A DNA stretch of 64,000 bases from Chryseobacterium gleum (GCA_945862415.1 CAMAYP010000001.1:38823-102822); one strand, 5' to 3'; positions 18,738 through 27,701 are shown, numbered from the stretch's first letter. A program made the numbers and translations. Notes: generated from the letters alone by a model not told the origin.

Positions 18738-19280
18738 TTATTGACTGAGGTAAAAGTCAATGAGCCCTTCCGGTGCATCGATGTAGACTTCGCGTTTTTC
18801 TTCATCGATGGATTCGAAAAAATCGCCGTTCAGCGGGAGAAGGATTTCCTTTTTTCCATGCAGAATTACCAATAGCGGATTGTTGGGTGATTCTTCAATG
18901 CGCTCAACAACGCCGATGTCGCCGTGCTCTGTGTCGAATACCCTGAAACCTTCAATGGCTCGCAACGCGGCGCGGTCGGTATCAGGCGCGCTCATGTCGC
19001 TTCGGTTGATGTAGATGGTTGATTTAACCAGTGCTTTTGCTTTTTCTTCTGAATCGACGCCTTCCAATTTCACTTTCGCAGCTGTATTGGTTTTGTATTC
19101 CAGTGACTCTACGAAATAGGGAACCAGTGTTCCCCTAACATCCAGAAAGAGTATAGTCAGATGCTCGTAGTCCTTAATGTCGCCGGTATCGAGAGCGGCT
19201 GTAAGTTCTCCTTTGTAGCCATGCAGTTTAGAAAAATAACCGATGGCGTGCAGGTCTTTTTTGTCGGGAAGGGTTGTCAT
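18738..19280 (-). CDS. rimM: Ribosome maturation factor RimM
   Basis: A 180-residue 16S rRNA-processing factor that binds S19 and assists 30S head assembly. The N-terminal domain (~8-90) starts with IGYFSKLHGYKGELTAAL, the RimM signature. The C-terminal PRC-barrel (~98-175) carries GFRVFDTEHGDIGVVERI and an LLPLNGDFFESIDEEKREVYID segment. It follows rpsP as in many bacteria, but an intrinsic terminator stands between the two genes. The trmD and rplS genes that often follow are absent; aconitase comes next. Confidence 0.93.
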   Translation of the reverse strand: MTTLPDKKDLHAIGYFSKLHGYKGELTAALDTGDIKDYEHLTILFLDVRGTLVPYFVESLEYKTNTAAKVKLEGVDSEEKAKALVKSTIYINRSDMSAPDTDRAALRAIEGFRVFDTEHGDIGVVERIEESPNNPLLVILHGKKEILLPLNGDFFESIDEEKREVYIDAPEGLIDFYLSQ

Positions 19281-19294
19281 GCGTTTTCGTGTCT

Positions 19295-19326
19295 AAAAAA
19301 AAAGCCACTCCGCAGAGTGGCTTTTT
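19295..19326 (-). terminator. Terminator between rpsP and rimM
   Basis: GCCACTC / GAGTGGC with a 4-base loop and A/T extensions gives a stem of about 12 bp. On the minus strand it is followed by a run of nine T. It lies 15 bases after the rpsP stop and 15 before the rimM ATG, so rimM must rely on readthrough or another start. Confidence 0.85.
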
Positions 19327-19341
19327 GAAATATCGTTAGAA

Positions 19342-19905
19342 TTATGCTTCAGCGCTGTCGCCTGCTTCTTCAGTGGCGGGTGCTTCTTCAGCAGCAGGTG
19401 CTTCAGTTGCAGCTTCCGCTTCAACATGATTAGCGCTTGCGCTGGCTGCTTCTGCAGCTGCGGTCATGGCTTTGAGGCGATTTTCATTTACTTCACGCTC
19501 ATGCTTGAGCATTTTGCTGAGGTTATCGCTCTTTTCTTTTGCCAAACGGTCTTTTTTACCTTGAACCTTGTTGCCCTTTTCTGCAGACCAAGTTTCAAAT
19601 CGCTTGTCGGCTTCTTCCTGTGTGATTGCTCCCTTCAAAACACCTTTTTGAAGGTGCTGACGGTAAAGTACACCGGTGTAGCTAAGCATGGCACGAACTG
19701 TATCAGTTGGCTGTGCACCGTTGCTGAGCCACTCAAGGGCCTTAGTGTTGTCCAGCTGAATAGTTGCCGGATTGGTGTTTGGGTTGTAGCTGCCAATTCG
19801 CTCAATGAACTTACCATCGCGTGGTGAACGTGAGTCTGCTGCTACAATGTGGTAGAAAGGGCTTCCTTTCTTACCGTGACGTTGAAGTCGAAGTTTTACT
19901 GCCAT
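19342..19905 (-). CDS. rpsP: 30S ribosomal protein S16, with Ala/Glu-rich tail
   Basis: A 187-residue S16. The first ~85 residues are the conserved fold ([36 protein letters not shown]). A Lys-rich helical stretch (~100-145) and then a low-complexity Ala/Glu/Pro tail (~148-187) make it about twice the E. coli length. Long S16 tails are known in this phylum; the tail's function is unclear. A -7-like element lies at 19961-19968, and a terminator follows the stop. Confidence 0.95.
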   Translation of the reverse strand: MAVKLRLQRHGKKGSPFYHIVAADSRSPRDGKFIERIGSYNPNTNPATIQLDNTKALEWLSNGAQPTDTVRAMLSYTGVLYRQHLQKGVLKGAITQEEADKRFETWSAEKGNKVQGKKDRLAKEKSDNLSKMLKHEREVNENRLKAMTAAAEAASASANHVEAEAATEAPAAEEAPATEEAGDSAEA

Positions 19906-19960
19906 AATTTTTTGTCTGTAGGGTACGAAACCCGGTTAACAAGTATTGATTTTAGGGCAG

Positions 19961-19968
19961 CAAATGTA
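19961..19968 (-). promoter_or_regulatory. -7 element of rpsP
   Basis: TACATTTG on the minus strand is an exact match to TANNTTTG, 55 bases upstream of the rpsP ATG. No TTTG is seen at the right distance. Confidence 0.42.
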
Positions 19969-20085
19969 CTGCGTTGTTCAAGAAAAACAGGTGAGTATGG
20001 AAAAAAAAAGAATCTTGCGGCAAAACAATGCCCTTTTCAAACGTTATTGGCATTAGAATAACTGCTGTAAAGGTCACATTTTTAG

Positions 20086-20637
20086 ATGATTAAGTTTCTG
20101 AGAATAAGTGTTTTGTTCGTGTTGTCGTGGGTTGTATTCTTCCCTGTACTTCACGGACAATACGAAGACAACCCGCTTCGTGGAAAGCGATGGGTGAGTG
20201 TTGGGGGTGGGCTAAATACATCGGACTATTGGTCGTGGCAGGCTATGTTTTCGTACACCAAACGTGGCGAAGGCTCATTGGTTCAGACACGCGTCGCATT
20301 TACACAGGAACTCTGGATGGCTGCCGACGATTCATGCACCGAGCGACATAACAAGCTATCAGAGTTAGGAGTGCTGTGGGGCGATGGCTGGGGCGGTAGG
20401 TCCTGGTATGTGACCGGCGCCGTTGGATTCGGGTTCAATGTGCGACAGTATTGCAGAAAGGCGGATTATGAAAATGAATACATTACCGGACTTACACTGG
20501 GTGTTCCTTTTCAAATCGAGGCAGGGCTGCGCTTTGGAAAATACTCGGGTATTAGTTTCATAGGCGTTGGTAATTGGAACTTCAGGGAGCCATACGCAGG
20601 CGCACACTTGGCATACACCCGACAATTGAGCAAATGA
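20086..20637 (+). CDS. Exported hypothetical protein
   Basis: A 183-residue protein with a signal peptide (residues 1-25, ending FPVLHGQ). The mature part is rich in aromatic residues and Gly and shows alternating hydrophobic strands (GGGLNTSDYWSWQAMFSYT, GAVGFGFNV, GLTLGVPFQIEAGLRFG). That is compatible with a small outer-membrane beta-barrel or lipocalin-like fold. Three Cys are present (in DSCTE and YCRKA plus the signal region). I do not recognise the family. Its stop overlaps the rsmE start (ATGA), so the two are likely co-translated, though no functional link is evident. Confidence 0.65.
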   Translation: MIKFLRISVLFVLSWVVFFPVLHGQYEDNPLRGKRWVSVGGGLNTSDYWSWQAMFSYTKRGEGSLVQTRVAFTQELWMAADDSCTERHNKLSELGVLWGDGWGGRSWYVTGAVGFGFNVRQYCRKADYENEYITGLTLGVPFQIEAGLRFGKYSGISFIGVGNWNFREPYAGAHLAYTRQLSK

Positions 20638-21359
20638 GCACCACTTTCTTCTACCATTCGCAGGCAGCCTTGCATGCCGCGGTCGAATTCGACTCTTCTG
20701 AAGCAACTCACATCACAAAAGCGTTGCGTCTTAAAAGCAATGACCGCATTCAGCTAACCAATGGCTGCGGGGGTTTGTATACAGCGCAAATTCTTGTGGA
20801 TAAGCACAGAGTTTCGGCCTTGGTATTAGACGAGTTGTCATCATCCGATTCGATAGTGCCCTTGCACATTGGAATAGCGCCAACAAAAAATGCCGACCGA
20901 ATCGAATGGCTGGTAGAGAAAGCTGTGGAACTGGGAGTGGGCGAAATCAGTTTCCTGAATTGTGCTCATTCCGAGCGTTCGCGCATTACCATGGATCGCA
21001 TCCATCGTGTGGCCATAGCAGCATTGAAACAATCACGCCGCACGTTTCTGCCGAAAATCAATGAGTCAATAAACTTTACTGATTGGTTGAAGGGAGTCGA
21101 TTCTTCGCAGCGCTTCATTGCGCATTGCATGGATAATTTGCCACGCACGCTCCTTCGCGACTCGATTCAGTTAAATGCAAGTAATGTTCTATCAACTGTT
21201 TGCATTGCCATTGGTCCGGAAGGTGATTTTTCGGAAACGGAAGTGCAGGCTGCCATGGCTGTTTCCTTTCAACCTGTGAGTTTAGGCAGTGCTCGTTTGC
21301 GCACGGAAACTGCGGCTTTGGCGGCAATACATACCTACAATCTCATTCATCAGATCTAA
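20634..21359 (+). CDS. rsmE: 16S rRNA (uracil-1498-N3)-methyltransferase RsmE
   Basis: A 241-residue SPOUT-class methyltransferase that modifies U1498 of 16S rRNA. The N-terminal PUA-like domain (~1-70) includes HITKALRLKSNDRIQLTNG. The knotted SAM-binding domain carries KAVELGVGEISFLNCAHSER, then IGPEGDFSETEV and LGSARLRTETAALAAI, the diagnostic C-terminal knot. I chose the ATG at 20634 because it overlaps the upstream stop and starts in the expected place; the ORF-track start lies 60 bases inside the previous gene. It is followed 4 bases later by the GH20 gene. Confidence 0.93.
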   Translation: MSTTFFYHSQAALHAAVEFDSSEATHITKALRLKSNDRIQLTNGCGGLYTAQILVDKHRVSALVLDELSSSDSIVPLHIGIAPTKNADRIEWLVEKAVELGVGEISFLNCAHSERSRITMDRIHRVAIAALKQSRRTFLPKINESINFTDWLKGVDSSQRFIAHCMDNLPRTLLRDSIQLNASNVLSTVCIAIGPEGDFSETEVQAAMAVSFQPVSLGSARLRTETAALAAIHTYNLIHQI

Positions 21360-21363
21360 TACA

Positions 21364-23661
21364 ATGAGTCGAATTACCATTCTCTTTTTTGCTTTTTCCT
21401 CAATCTGCAACGCACTAGTGGCACAGATGAATGTGATACCTCAACCCGATCAGTGGAATATGGGGAAGTCGCAATTTTTGCTCAATGAACAGACGGTAAT
21501 CGCAGCCAACCTGGCGGCAAGGAAAGAGGCCGACTTTTTAGCGCAATGGCTCTTCGAAGCGACCGGTAGAAAAATGGAGGTTGTCGATATGAATGTGATG
21601 CCGAAAGAGAATTTTATTTTATTAAGCGCATCCAAAATCAGCAGCGAACAGACTGAGGAAAGCTTGAAGAATTTGCCTGATTCACTACGAAAACGCGCAT
21701 TGCAGGCCGATCGCTCACGGTATCGCCTAAACGTAACCCCCAAAGGTATTTTGGTGAATGCTGAATTTGATGAGGGTGTTTTTTATGGGGTTCAAACCAT
21801 CCGACAGTTGCTACCGGTTGAGGCGGAGCAAAAAAAAATGAAGTTGCCTTATGCTCTTTCCACCATGCTGATTCAGGACGGCGCAAAATTTCCGCACCGC
21901 GGTTTATTGCTCGATTGCTGCCGTCACTTCATGTCGGTTGATTTCGTCAAGAAGTACATCGATGCACTGGCTTATTACAAGATGAATGTGCTTCACTGGC
22001 ATCTTACCGAAGATCAGGGTTGGCGTATTCAAATCGATCAATATCCATTGCTCACCGAGGTCGGTGCATGGCGCACAGAAAAGGACGGAACTAAGTACGG
22101 CGGGTTCTATACAAAAGAACAGATTAGGGAAATTGTAGCCTATGCATCCGAGCGCCACATCACGGTTATACCGGAAATTGAGCTACCCGGACATTCAAGT
22201 GCTGCCATCGCTGCTTATCCTGCTTTGAGTTGCACGCACCAGACCATCGAGGTCGAAAACGATTGGGGTGTGTTCAAGGATATCTATTGCGCAGGTGACG
22301 AATACACGTTTGAGTTTTTGGAAAACGTGCTGACGGAAGTGTGCGAACTTTTCCCATCGCCCTACATTCATATTGGGGGCGACGAGGCTCCGAAATTTCG
22401 CTGGGAGCAATGCGAAAAATGCCAGCGCAGAATCAAACAAGAGAAGCTGAAAGATGAGGCGGAGTTGCAAACGTATTTCATTGAGCGCATTGCTGCATTT
22501 TTAGAAAGCAAGGGCAAGCGCATCATTGGTTGGGATGAAATTCTGGAAGGCGGCATTCCGGCCGATGCCATGATACAAAGCTGGCGCGGCATGGAAGGCG
22601 GCGAACACGCAGCCAAGACAGGGCATGATGTGGTGGTGTCGCCCACCAGCCATTGCTATTTCGACTATGGCCTGAGTTCAACGGACATGGAAGAGGTCTA
22701 TAATTTCAATCCAATTCCGGCTTCTCTCTCCGTTGCTGAGTCGAAATACATTCGCGGGGGTGAGTGCAACATGTGGACAGAGCATGCGCCTCAAGAAACG
22801 GTCGACAGCAAGGTGTTTCCACGCATGTTGGCTCTTGCAGAGGTGTTGTGGACCTATCCCGACCAGCGCAATTATGCAGCCTTCAGCAAGCGGGTGGAAG
22901 AGCATTATCCACGTTTGCGAGCGCTTGGAATCAATTCCGGTTTTCCCAAGGTGCCTGTATCGATGCTTGCGACTCCTGCGGAAAATACATTGAACGTTGA
23001 ATTGAAGCCGGCTTTTCAGGGAGTACATGTTACCTATTCGTTGGCACCTGCAGGCACAAGGCCGGGCGACAAAATCCTGAATTACACGAATGCTATCGTG
23101 ATTGACAGACCAACGTTGCTTAGCGCGCAAGCAACCATGAGTGAATTGCGTTATGCCGAGCCCATGCAGTGGTGGTTTGAGCCACATAAGGCGTTGAATG
23201 ATTCATTGACACTTTATTATGAGCCTTCGCCTTGGTATACAGGTGGTGGATTGAAAGCCTTGGTAGATGGTAGGTTGGGCTCTGCTAATTTCCGTGATGG
23301 CGCTTGGCAGGCAGTTCAAGGCAAGGACATGGAAGCTGTCATTGATTTGGGGGCTTCAACAGAAATTCAAGAATTGGAAACCCGTTGGTTTATGTATGGA
23401 AATGCCTGGATTTTCCTTCCGAAATCGGTGGAGTATTTCGTCAGTGATGACGGAAAGAACTGGAAATCGGCTGGGAGAGTGGATTGTACAATGGACGAAA
23501 AGAAGGACGGCGAGTTTTTCGAACCGCTAACGCTGAAACGAATGAATGAAAAGGCTCGATACGTTAAAATGGTCGCCCTGAATCACGGGCCTTGTCCGAG
23601 TTGGCACGACGCGCCGGGAGAGCCATCGTGGCTATTCTGCGATGAGATTATCGTTCGCTAA
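21364..23661 (+). CDS. GH20 beta-N-acetylhexosaminidase, exported
   Basis: A 765-residue exoglycosidase releasing terminal GlcNAc/GalNAc from chitin oligomers, glycoproteins or cell-wall fragments. Residues 1-20 are a signal peptide ending in LVAQ. The GH20b-like N-terminal domain (~25-155) is followed by the catalytic barrel (~160-500): HRGLLLDCCRHF, VLHWHLTEDQGWRI, and HIGGDEAPKFRW, in which Asp340-Glu341 is the substrate-assisted catalytic pair. The C-terminal ~150 residues (VIDLGASTEIQELETRW...) look like an F5/8-type carbohydrate-binding discoidin domain. No T9SS tail or lipobox is present, so it is probably periplasmic. The start at 21364 gives the signal peptide; the track start lies inside rsmE. 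Confidence 0.93.
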   Translation: MSRITILFFAFSSICNALVAQMNVIPQPDQWNMGKSQFLLNEQTVIAANLAARKEADFLAQWLFEATGRKMEVVDMNVMPKENFILLSASKISSEQTEESLKNLPDSLRKRALQADRSRYRLNVTPKGILVNAEFDEGVFYGVQTIRQLLPVEAEQKKMKLPYALSTMLIQDGAKFPHRGLLLDCCRHFMSVDFVKKYIDALAYYKMNVLHWHLTEDQGWRIQIDQYPLLTEVGAWRTEKDGTKYGGFYTKEQIREIVAYASERHITVIPEIELPGHSSAAIAAYPALSCTHQTIEVENDWGVFKDIYCAGDEYTFEFLENVLTEVCELFPSPYIHIGGDEAPKFRWEQCEKCQRRIKQEKLKDEAELQTYFIERIAAFLESKGKRIIGWDEILEGGIPADAMIQSWRGMEGGEHAAKTGHDVVVSPTSHCYFDYGLSSTDMEEVYNFNPIPASLSVAESKYIRGGECNMWTEHAPQETVDSKVFPRMLALAEVLWTYPDQRNYAAFSKRVEEHYPRLRALGINSGFPKVPVSMLATPAENTLNVELKPAFQGVHVTYSLAPAGTRPGDKILNYTNAIVIDRPTLLSAQATMSELRYAEPMQWWFEPHKALNDSLTLYYEPSPWYTGGGLKALVDGRLGSANFRDGAWQAVQGKDMEAVIDLGASTEIQELETRWFMYGNAWIFLPKSVEYFVSDDGKNWKSAGRVDCTMDEKKDGEFFEPLTLKRMNEKARYVKMVALNHGPCPSWHDAPGEPSWLFCDEIIVR

Positions 23662-23664
23662 GCT

Positions 23665-24015
23665 CTATAGGTGCATGAATTCTTTCTTGGCCTTGAGTTG
23701 CTCCTCTGTTTCGCGGTGAGCCGGGTCGTCAACGCAGCAGTCTACAGGGCAAACCGCGGCACACTGTGGCTCGTCGTGGAAGCCAACACATTCGGTGCAT
23801 TTATCTGAAACAATGTAATAGACATCCATGCTAACCGGCGTCTGATTTGAGTCTGCATCGATTTCCCCCGAATTAGCAAGTGGAGTGAAAATGCCGCGCA
23901 GGCCCGTTCCTTCAGAATACTTCCATTCTGCGCCACCTTCATAGATTGCGTGATTGGGACACTCTGGTTCACATGCACCACAATTGATGCATTCGTCGGT
24001 AATCATTATTGCCAT
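23665..24015 (-). CDS. 2x[4Fe-4S] ferredoxin
   Basis: A 116-residue ferredoxin. The first cluster motif, CINCGACEPECP, gives Cys 9, 12, 15 and 19. The second is CTECVGFHDEPQCAAVCP, with the insertion typical of YfhL/Alvin-type ferredoxins. An insertion of ~30 residues separates the two. It carries low-potential electrons in the cytoplasm; the partner is unknown. I chose ATG 24015 (MAIMITDECINC), since the longer ORF would overlap the divergent acyl-CoA reductase gene. It is divergent from that gene with only 47 bases between, and the two appear to share a symmetric promoter region. Confidence 0.92.
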   Translation of the reverse strand: MAIMITDECINCGACEPECPNHAIYEGGAEWKYSEGTGLRGIFTPLANSGEIDADSNQTPVSMDVYYIVSDKCTECVGFHDEPQCAAVCPVDCCVDDPAHRETEEQLKAKKEFMHL

Positions 24016-24027
24016 GTCTTTACTTTC

Positions 24028-24048
24028 TAATTTTGCGGCACAAAAATA
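24028..24048. promoter_or_regulatory. Back-to-back -7 elements for the ferredoxin and acyl-CoA reductase genes
   Basis: Plus strand: TAATTTTG at 24028-24035 drives toward the ATG at 24063, with TTG 16 bases further up. Minus strand: TATTTTTG at 24048-24041 drives toward the ATG at 24015. Both match TANNTTTG, they face in opposite directions, and only five bases separate them. Confidence 0.5.
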
Positions 24049-24062
24049 ACACCTTGTGAAGT

Positions 24063-25118
24063 ATGCGTAAACCATCGGAGTATCGAATTCTAGCAATCAA
24101 TCAGTGGGGCCGAATATTCGAGGCCTTAGGTTCATCTGCGCCCTGGCCCGGATATGAATCGGGAGTTACTGCAGAAGAATTTGAAGAGCTGAATCAAATC
24201 ATCCAAACGCATGTGCATCACAACGGTTGGTTTACCGAAAACAACGTTCGCAGGGCATTGTTCGCTTGGAGTGGTGAGTTGCAGCACTTTCGGCTAGAGG
24301 AGTGGCTTAATCGCTATGAATGGAGCAATGAAGGTAGCCCGCGGAAAGTCGGAGTCATCTGTGCAGGAAACCTCCCATTGGTGGGTTTGCATGATGTGCT
24401 GAGTGTTTTGCTAACGGGTCACATTGCTTTTATTAAACTCTCATCCGACGATAATCTGTTGATGCCCGCATTGCTGAAGGTGTTGTTCCGACTTGACGAA
24501 TCAATTGAGGAGCAGGTGGTTTTTGCAGAAGGTCTCATGAAGGATATGCAAGCAGTAATCGCCACGGGCAGTAACAACACATCGCGCTATTTCGAGCAGT
24601 ATTTCGGGCATCTGCCGCATATTATTCGAAAGAGCAGAACGAGTGTAGCCATACTTTCAGGCAAGGAAACGGACGAGCAATTGAAGGGATTGGGGCGCGA
24701 TATTTTTGCGTATTTCGGGCTCGGCTGCCGCAATGTGTCGAAGGTTTATTTGCCGGAAGGATTCGACATCGATCGATTGTACAAAGCGCTCTTCGAATAC
24801 AACGCAGTTATTAATCACCACAAGTACGCCAATAATTACGATTACAACAAGGCCGTGTGGCTTCTGAATATGGAGCAACTGCTTGATAATGGATTTTTGC
24901 TCCTGAAAGAGGAACAAGCGTTGGCCTCTCCAACCGGAAGCCTCTATTACGAATATTATTCGGACGAGGAGGTTTTGCGGTCAGAATTAGCTTCCCGATC
25001 GCATGAAATTCAGTGCATGGTGAGTCTTCTCGACATTCCTTTCGGTGGCAGCCAGAGCCCGGCTCTGTGGGAGTATGCCGATGGAGTGGATACGCTGCGT
25101 TTTTTGCTGGCGCTGTAG
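24063..25118 (+). CDS. LuxC-like acyl-CoA reductase
   Basis: A 351-residue protein related to LuxC, the fatty acyl-CoA reductase family within the aldehyde dehydrogenase superfamily. VGVICAGNLPLVGLHDVLSVLLTG is the characteristic N-terminal nucleotide-binding segment, and FGLGCRNVSKVYLP carries the presumed catalytic Cys222. NNTSRYFEQYF and HKYANNYDYNKA are also conserved in the Bacteroidota members I know. There are no other lux genes, so light production is not implied; reduction of an acyl-CoA to aldehyde is inferred. The adjacent divergent ferredoxin may be co-regulated. Confidence 0.8.
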   Translation: MRKPSEYRILAINQWGRIFEALGSSAPWPGYESGVTAEEFEELNQIIQTHVHHNGWFTENNVRRALFAWSGELQHFRLEEWLNRYEWSNEGSPRKVGVICAGNLPLVGLHDVLSVLLTGHIAFIKLSSDDNLLMPALLKVLFRLDESIEEQVVFAEGLMKDMQAVIATGSNNTSRYFEQYFGHLPHIIRKSRTSVAILSGKETDEQLKGLGRDIFAYFGLGCRNVSKVYLPEGFDIDRLYKALFEYNAVINHHKYANNYDYNKAVWLLNMEQLLDNGFLLLKEEQALASPTGSLYYEYYSDEEVLRSELASRSHEIQCMVSLLDIPFGGSQSPALWEYADGVDTLRFLLAL

Positions 25119-25136
25119 TGCATGCAGGAGGGCGTC

Positions 25137-25172
25137 TTGGACGCGCTGCTGCGCGTCCAAACGATGCTCTTT
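25137..25172 (+). terminator. Perfect 10-bp hairpin after the acyl-CoA reductase gene
   Basis: TTGGACGCGC and GCGCGTCCAA flank a TGCT loop, followed 8 bases later by CTCTTTTCTTTC. It lies 18 bases past the stop. The stem is very GC-rich; the T-tract is imperfect, so it is probably a terminator but could be a different palindromic element. GCATGC hexamers flank it. Confidence 0.6.
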
Positions 25173-25211
25173 TCTTTCACATGCATGCGTCATGTATCAC
25201 CCACATTAGGG

Positions 25212-25219
25212 TACATTTG
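25212..25219 (+). promoter_or_regulatory. -7 element of the lipoprotein gene
   Basis: TACATTTG exactly matches TANNTTTG and ends 26 bases before the chosen ATG at 25246. It supports that start over the upstream one in the ORF track, which falls on the element itself. Confidence 0.45.
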
Positions 25220-25245
25220 TGCACCTTTGTACTAGAAATTCCATC

Positions 25246-26442
25246 ATGAAACAAACGATATTCTCACTTTTAGTGATTGCCACTATTTTCTCTTCATGCG
25301 AGACTGAAGTGGATTTGAATGCGCCATACAAGAACACAACAGTCATTTTCGGCTTGTTGGATCCGGATTACAATGGCGACAATGTGATTTCAGTGCAGGA
25401 TACGCAGTGGATAAAAATCAACAAGACATTCTTGGGTGAGGGAGACAACAACAACTACGCTGCTGTGCGCGATAGTTCAGAATACACCGACGATGATTTC
25501 GTAAAGAAGGTGGTGGAGCGCATAGTGGATGGTGATGTAGTAGAGGAGTATGAGTTGGTTTCAACCACGGTAAGCAATCGTCAAATGAATGGTATTTTCT
25601 ACGGGCCTGAACAGACGATGTATTACTTTATACCAAAGGGTCCTTCTGTGCCGTGGAATCCGAATTTACCCGGACTCGATCAAAATTCGGATTATCGCAT
25701 TGTGCTCCAGTTTACCGATGGCCGAGAGGTAACAGCAACAACAAAGGTTGTTAGTTATAACAGCTTCTCTTGGCTCACGCCTCAGCAGAATGCAACGTTT
25801 ATTCTTGCGTCCGTTTCTACCAACGGAGGATTCAATTATACCTCGGAGGTAGCAATTCGCTGGAATGCCGCCACCAACGCCAATGTGTACGATTCGCGTC
25901 TTCGTTTTCACTATACCGAAATGCTTTATGAGAACGCAGATTGGTCAGGAACGCCGATAAGCGTTACTCCGAAGTTTTTGGATTACTACCTCGGAAGTAT
26001 TTCGGATGATGAAATCACCAACGGTCAGCTTTTGAAGATTACATTCGACGGTCGTGCATTCTTCTCCTTCTTGCAGAATAATCTGGTGGCCGATCAACGT
26101 ATCCGAAGAGTTATCGGAACTTACGATTCTCAGCAACAACGCACGGAGTGTTTTGATGTGATGCTCACCATGGGCAACAATGACTTGAAGTCCTACATCG
26201 AGGTGAACTCGCCTTCTGCGGGAGTGGTTCAAGAACGTCCGATATACACGAACGTCAGTAATGGTATTGGATTGTTTGCTTCTCGCGGAACGCGCAACCT
26301 AATCAGTTTACCACTGATTGCATTTGACAACAACCAACAACCCAATTCGGGTAATTTGCGCGCACTCGTTCAAAGCGAATACACATCGGCGCTCAACTTC
26401 TGCGATCCGAACGGTTCTTCCGATTTTCCTTGCGGAAATTAA
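25246..26442 (+). CDS. Putative lipoprotein, possibly DUF4249-like
   Basis: A 398-residue exported protein. MKQTIFSLLVIATIFSSC is a lipoprotein signal peptide with the acylated Cys at 18 (lipobox FSSC). The mature protein starts ETEVDLNAPYKNTTVIFGLL, reminiscent of Bacteroidota surface lipoproteins of the DUF4249 type, often found beside TonB-dependent receptors; none is present here. The rest appears beta-rich (DGREVTATTKVVS, YTSEVAIRWNA). Family assignment is tentative and function unknown. It converges with a T9SS cargo gene, one base between stops. Confidence 0.65.
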   Translation: MKQTIFSLLVIATIFSSCETEVDLNAPYKNTTVIFGLLDPDYNGDNVISVQDTQWIKINKTFLGEGDNNNYAAVRDSSEYTDDDFVKKVVERIVDGDVVEEYELVSTTVSNRQMNGIFYGPEQTMYYFIPKGPSVPWNPNLPGLDQNSDYRIVLQFTDGREVTATTKVVSYNSFSWLTPQQNATFILASVSTNGGFNYTSEVAIRWNAATNANVYDSRLRFHYTEMLYENADWSGTPISVTPKFLDYYLGSISDDEITNGQLLKITFDGRAFFSFLQNNLVADQRIRRVIGTYDSQQQRTECFDVMLTMGNNDLKSYIEVNSPSAGVVQERPIYTNVSNGIGLFASRGTRNLISLPLIAFDNNQQPNSGNLRALVQSEYTSALNFCDPNGSSDFPCGN

Positions 26443-26443
26443 T

Positions 26444-27496
26444 TTACTGCTTTACAAAGCGAGCTTGTAGCGTAGAATTCTCATGCTGCAATCGGATAAA
26501 GTAGATTCCGGTGGTCAGCACGTCGATGTCAATCTGGTTGCTTGTGAGAGTGCCTGTGCTAATGATTTTGCCTTCGGAGTTGTAAATGGAATACGTGTCG
26601 TTGGCTGATGCATTTGCAATGTACAAATCACCATTAGCCGGGTTCGGAAATACATTCAACGCAGCTGTCACATGTTCGTTCAATCCCACGCCAAGGTCGG
26701 CTGTGCGGGCGGTAATTTGATCACCTCCAAATCCTCCGGCGGTCGATACAATTTCTAAAACAGGAACTTTGAATTCGGTGCTAATCCATTGGTAGGTCGT
26801 TATGTCTTTTGGGAATTGAAAGCCAAAAGGAACGAGACTCACATAAATGGAATCGAACCCAACCAATGTTGACTTCACGCGGAGGACGTCAAATGACTCT
26901 CCGTAGATGTTGATAGTTCCCCAGCCGTCGCATTCGTAGTTGCGATATTGATCGGTGCCGTAATAGGCAACGGTAGGAACATCGAGCTCCAACACAGAAT
27001 GCGTATTTCCTGTAGCGGGGTAGGTAAGCGGTAAATCGTAAATGATGTCCCGCTCGTTGTATTGAGCATTGAGAGGCACGCCTTGCACGGTAGCAACGAT
27101 TCCCGTCATGGCGTAAACACCACCGCTGTTCTTGTAAATCTGATAAGCGTTCTCAATGCTGATTAGTGGATTGTCGAGAAGTGCGGCACCAATTCCGAAA
27201 TCCGAATTGTAATCAGGAAACAACGGGCTATTGAAGAACACCTGATTTAACAGCGATAACGAACTGAGATCGACACATTCAGTTCCGGCGTCGAGCTCTC
27301 CCGCTTGAATGATGTCATCGCCGAAATTCCAGGTATAATTGGGGCCGGTTGCATCCAAATCGACATCGGTTAGTAAGGTCGCTGAGCGAGTGAATAGCAA
27401 ATCGCCTGAATTCGGAAGGTGGTTGCTATTAATCGTGATTTGTGCAATGCCATTTAGAGCAGTGCCACAGAAAAGTCCGAGTAAGATTTTTTTCAT
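26444..27496 (-). CDS. Secreted protein with type A T9SS sorting domain
   Basis: A 350-residue exported protein. Residues 1-18 are a signal peptide (MKKILLGLFCGTALNGIAQ). Residues ~20-270 are a beta-rich region starting ITINSNHLPNSGDLL; I do not recognise a catalytic domain. The last ~75 residues, LNVFPNPANGDLYI ... TGIYFIRLQ ... RFVKQ, are a classical type A C-terminal domain for T9SS. The start at 27496 gives the signal peptide; the ORF track adds 43 unlikely residues. Extracellular or cell-surface location is inferred; role unknown. Confidence 0.82.
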   Translation of the reverse strand: MKKILLGLFCGTALNGIAQITINSNHLPNSGDLLFTRSATLLTDVDLDATGPNYTWNFGDDIIQAGELDAGTECVDLSSLSLLNQVFFNSPLFPDYNSDFGIGAALLDNPLISIENAYQIYKNSGGVYAMTGIVATVQGVPLNAQYNERDIIYDLPLTYPATGNTHSVLELDVPTVAYYGTDQYRNYECDGWGTINIYGESFDVLRVKSTLVGFDSIYVSLVPFGFQFPKDITTYQWISTEFKVPVLEIVSTAGGFGGDQITARTADLGVGLNEHVTAALNVFPNPANGDLYIANASANDTYSIYNSEGKIISTGTLTSNQIDIDVLTTGIYFIRLQHENSTLQARFVKQ

Positions 27497-27701
27497 GAGA
27501 ATGGGTTCAGTGAGTGCAAGGTATATCAAATACAACTCTTGGCAACCGCATCTTTGGTGATCGCAATTATACGATGCTGATGAAGGTTGAAAAGTTGTGA
27601 GCAAAAGGTTGCGACTTGCACACATGACACCGCTAATGTCGATTCTATATTAGCCCCGCGTTAACACGCCAAGCTAAATTAACCGGTCAACCATTCTGCT
27701 C

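Noticed and set aside
24063-25118. LuxC-like gene as evidence of bioluminescence
   Set aside because: No luxA, luxB, luxD or luxE is nearby, and single LuxC-like acyl-CoA reductases are common in Bacteroidota.
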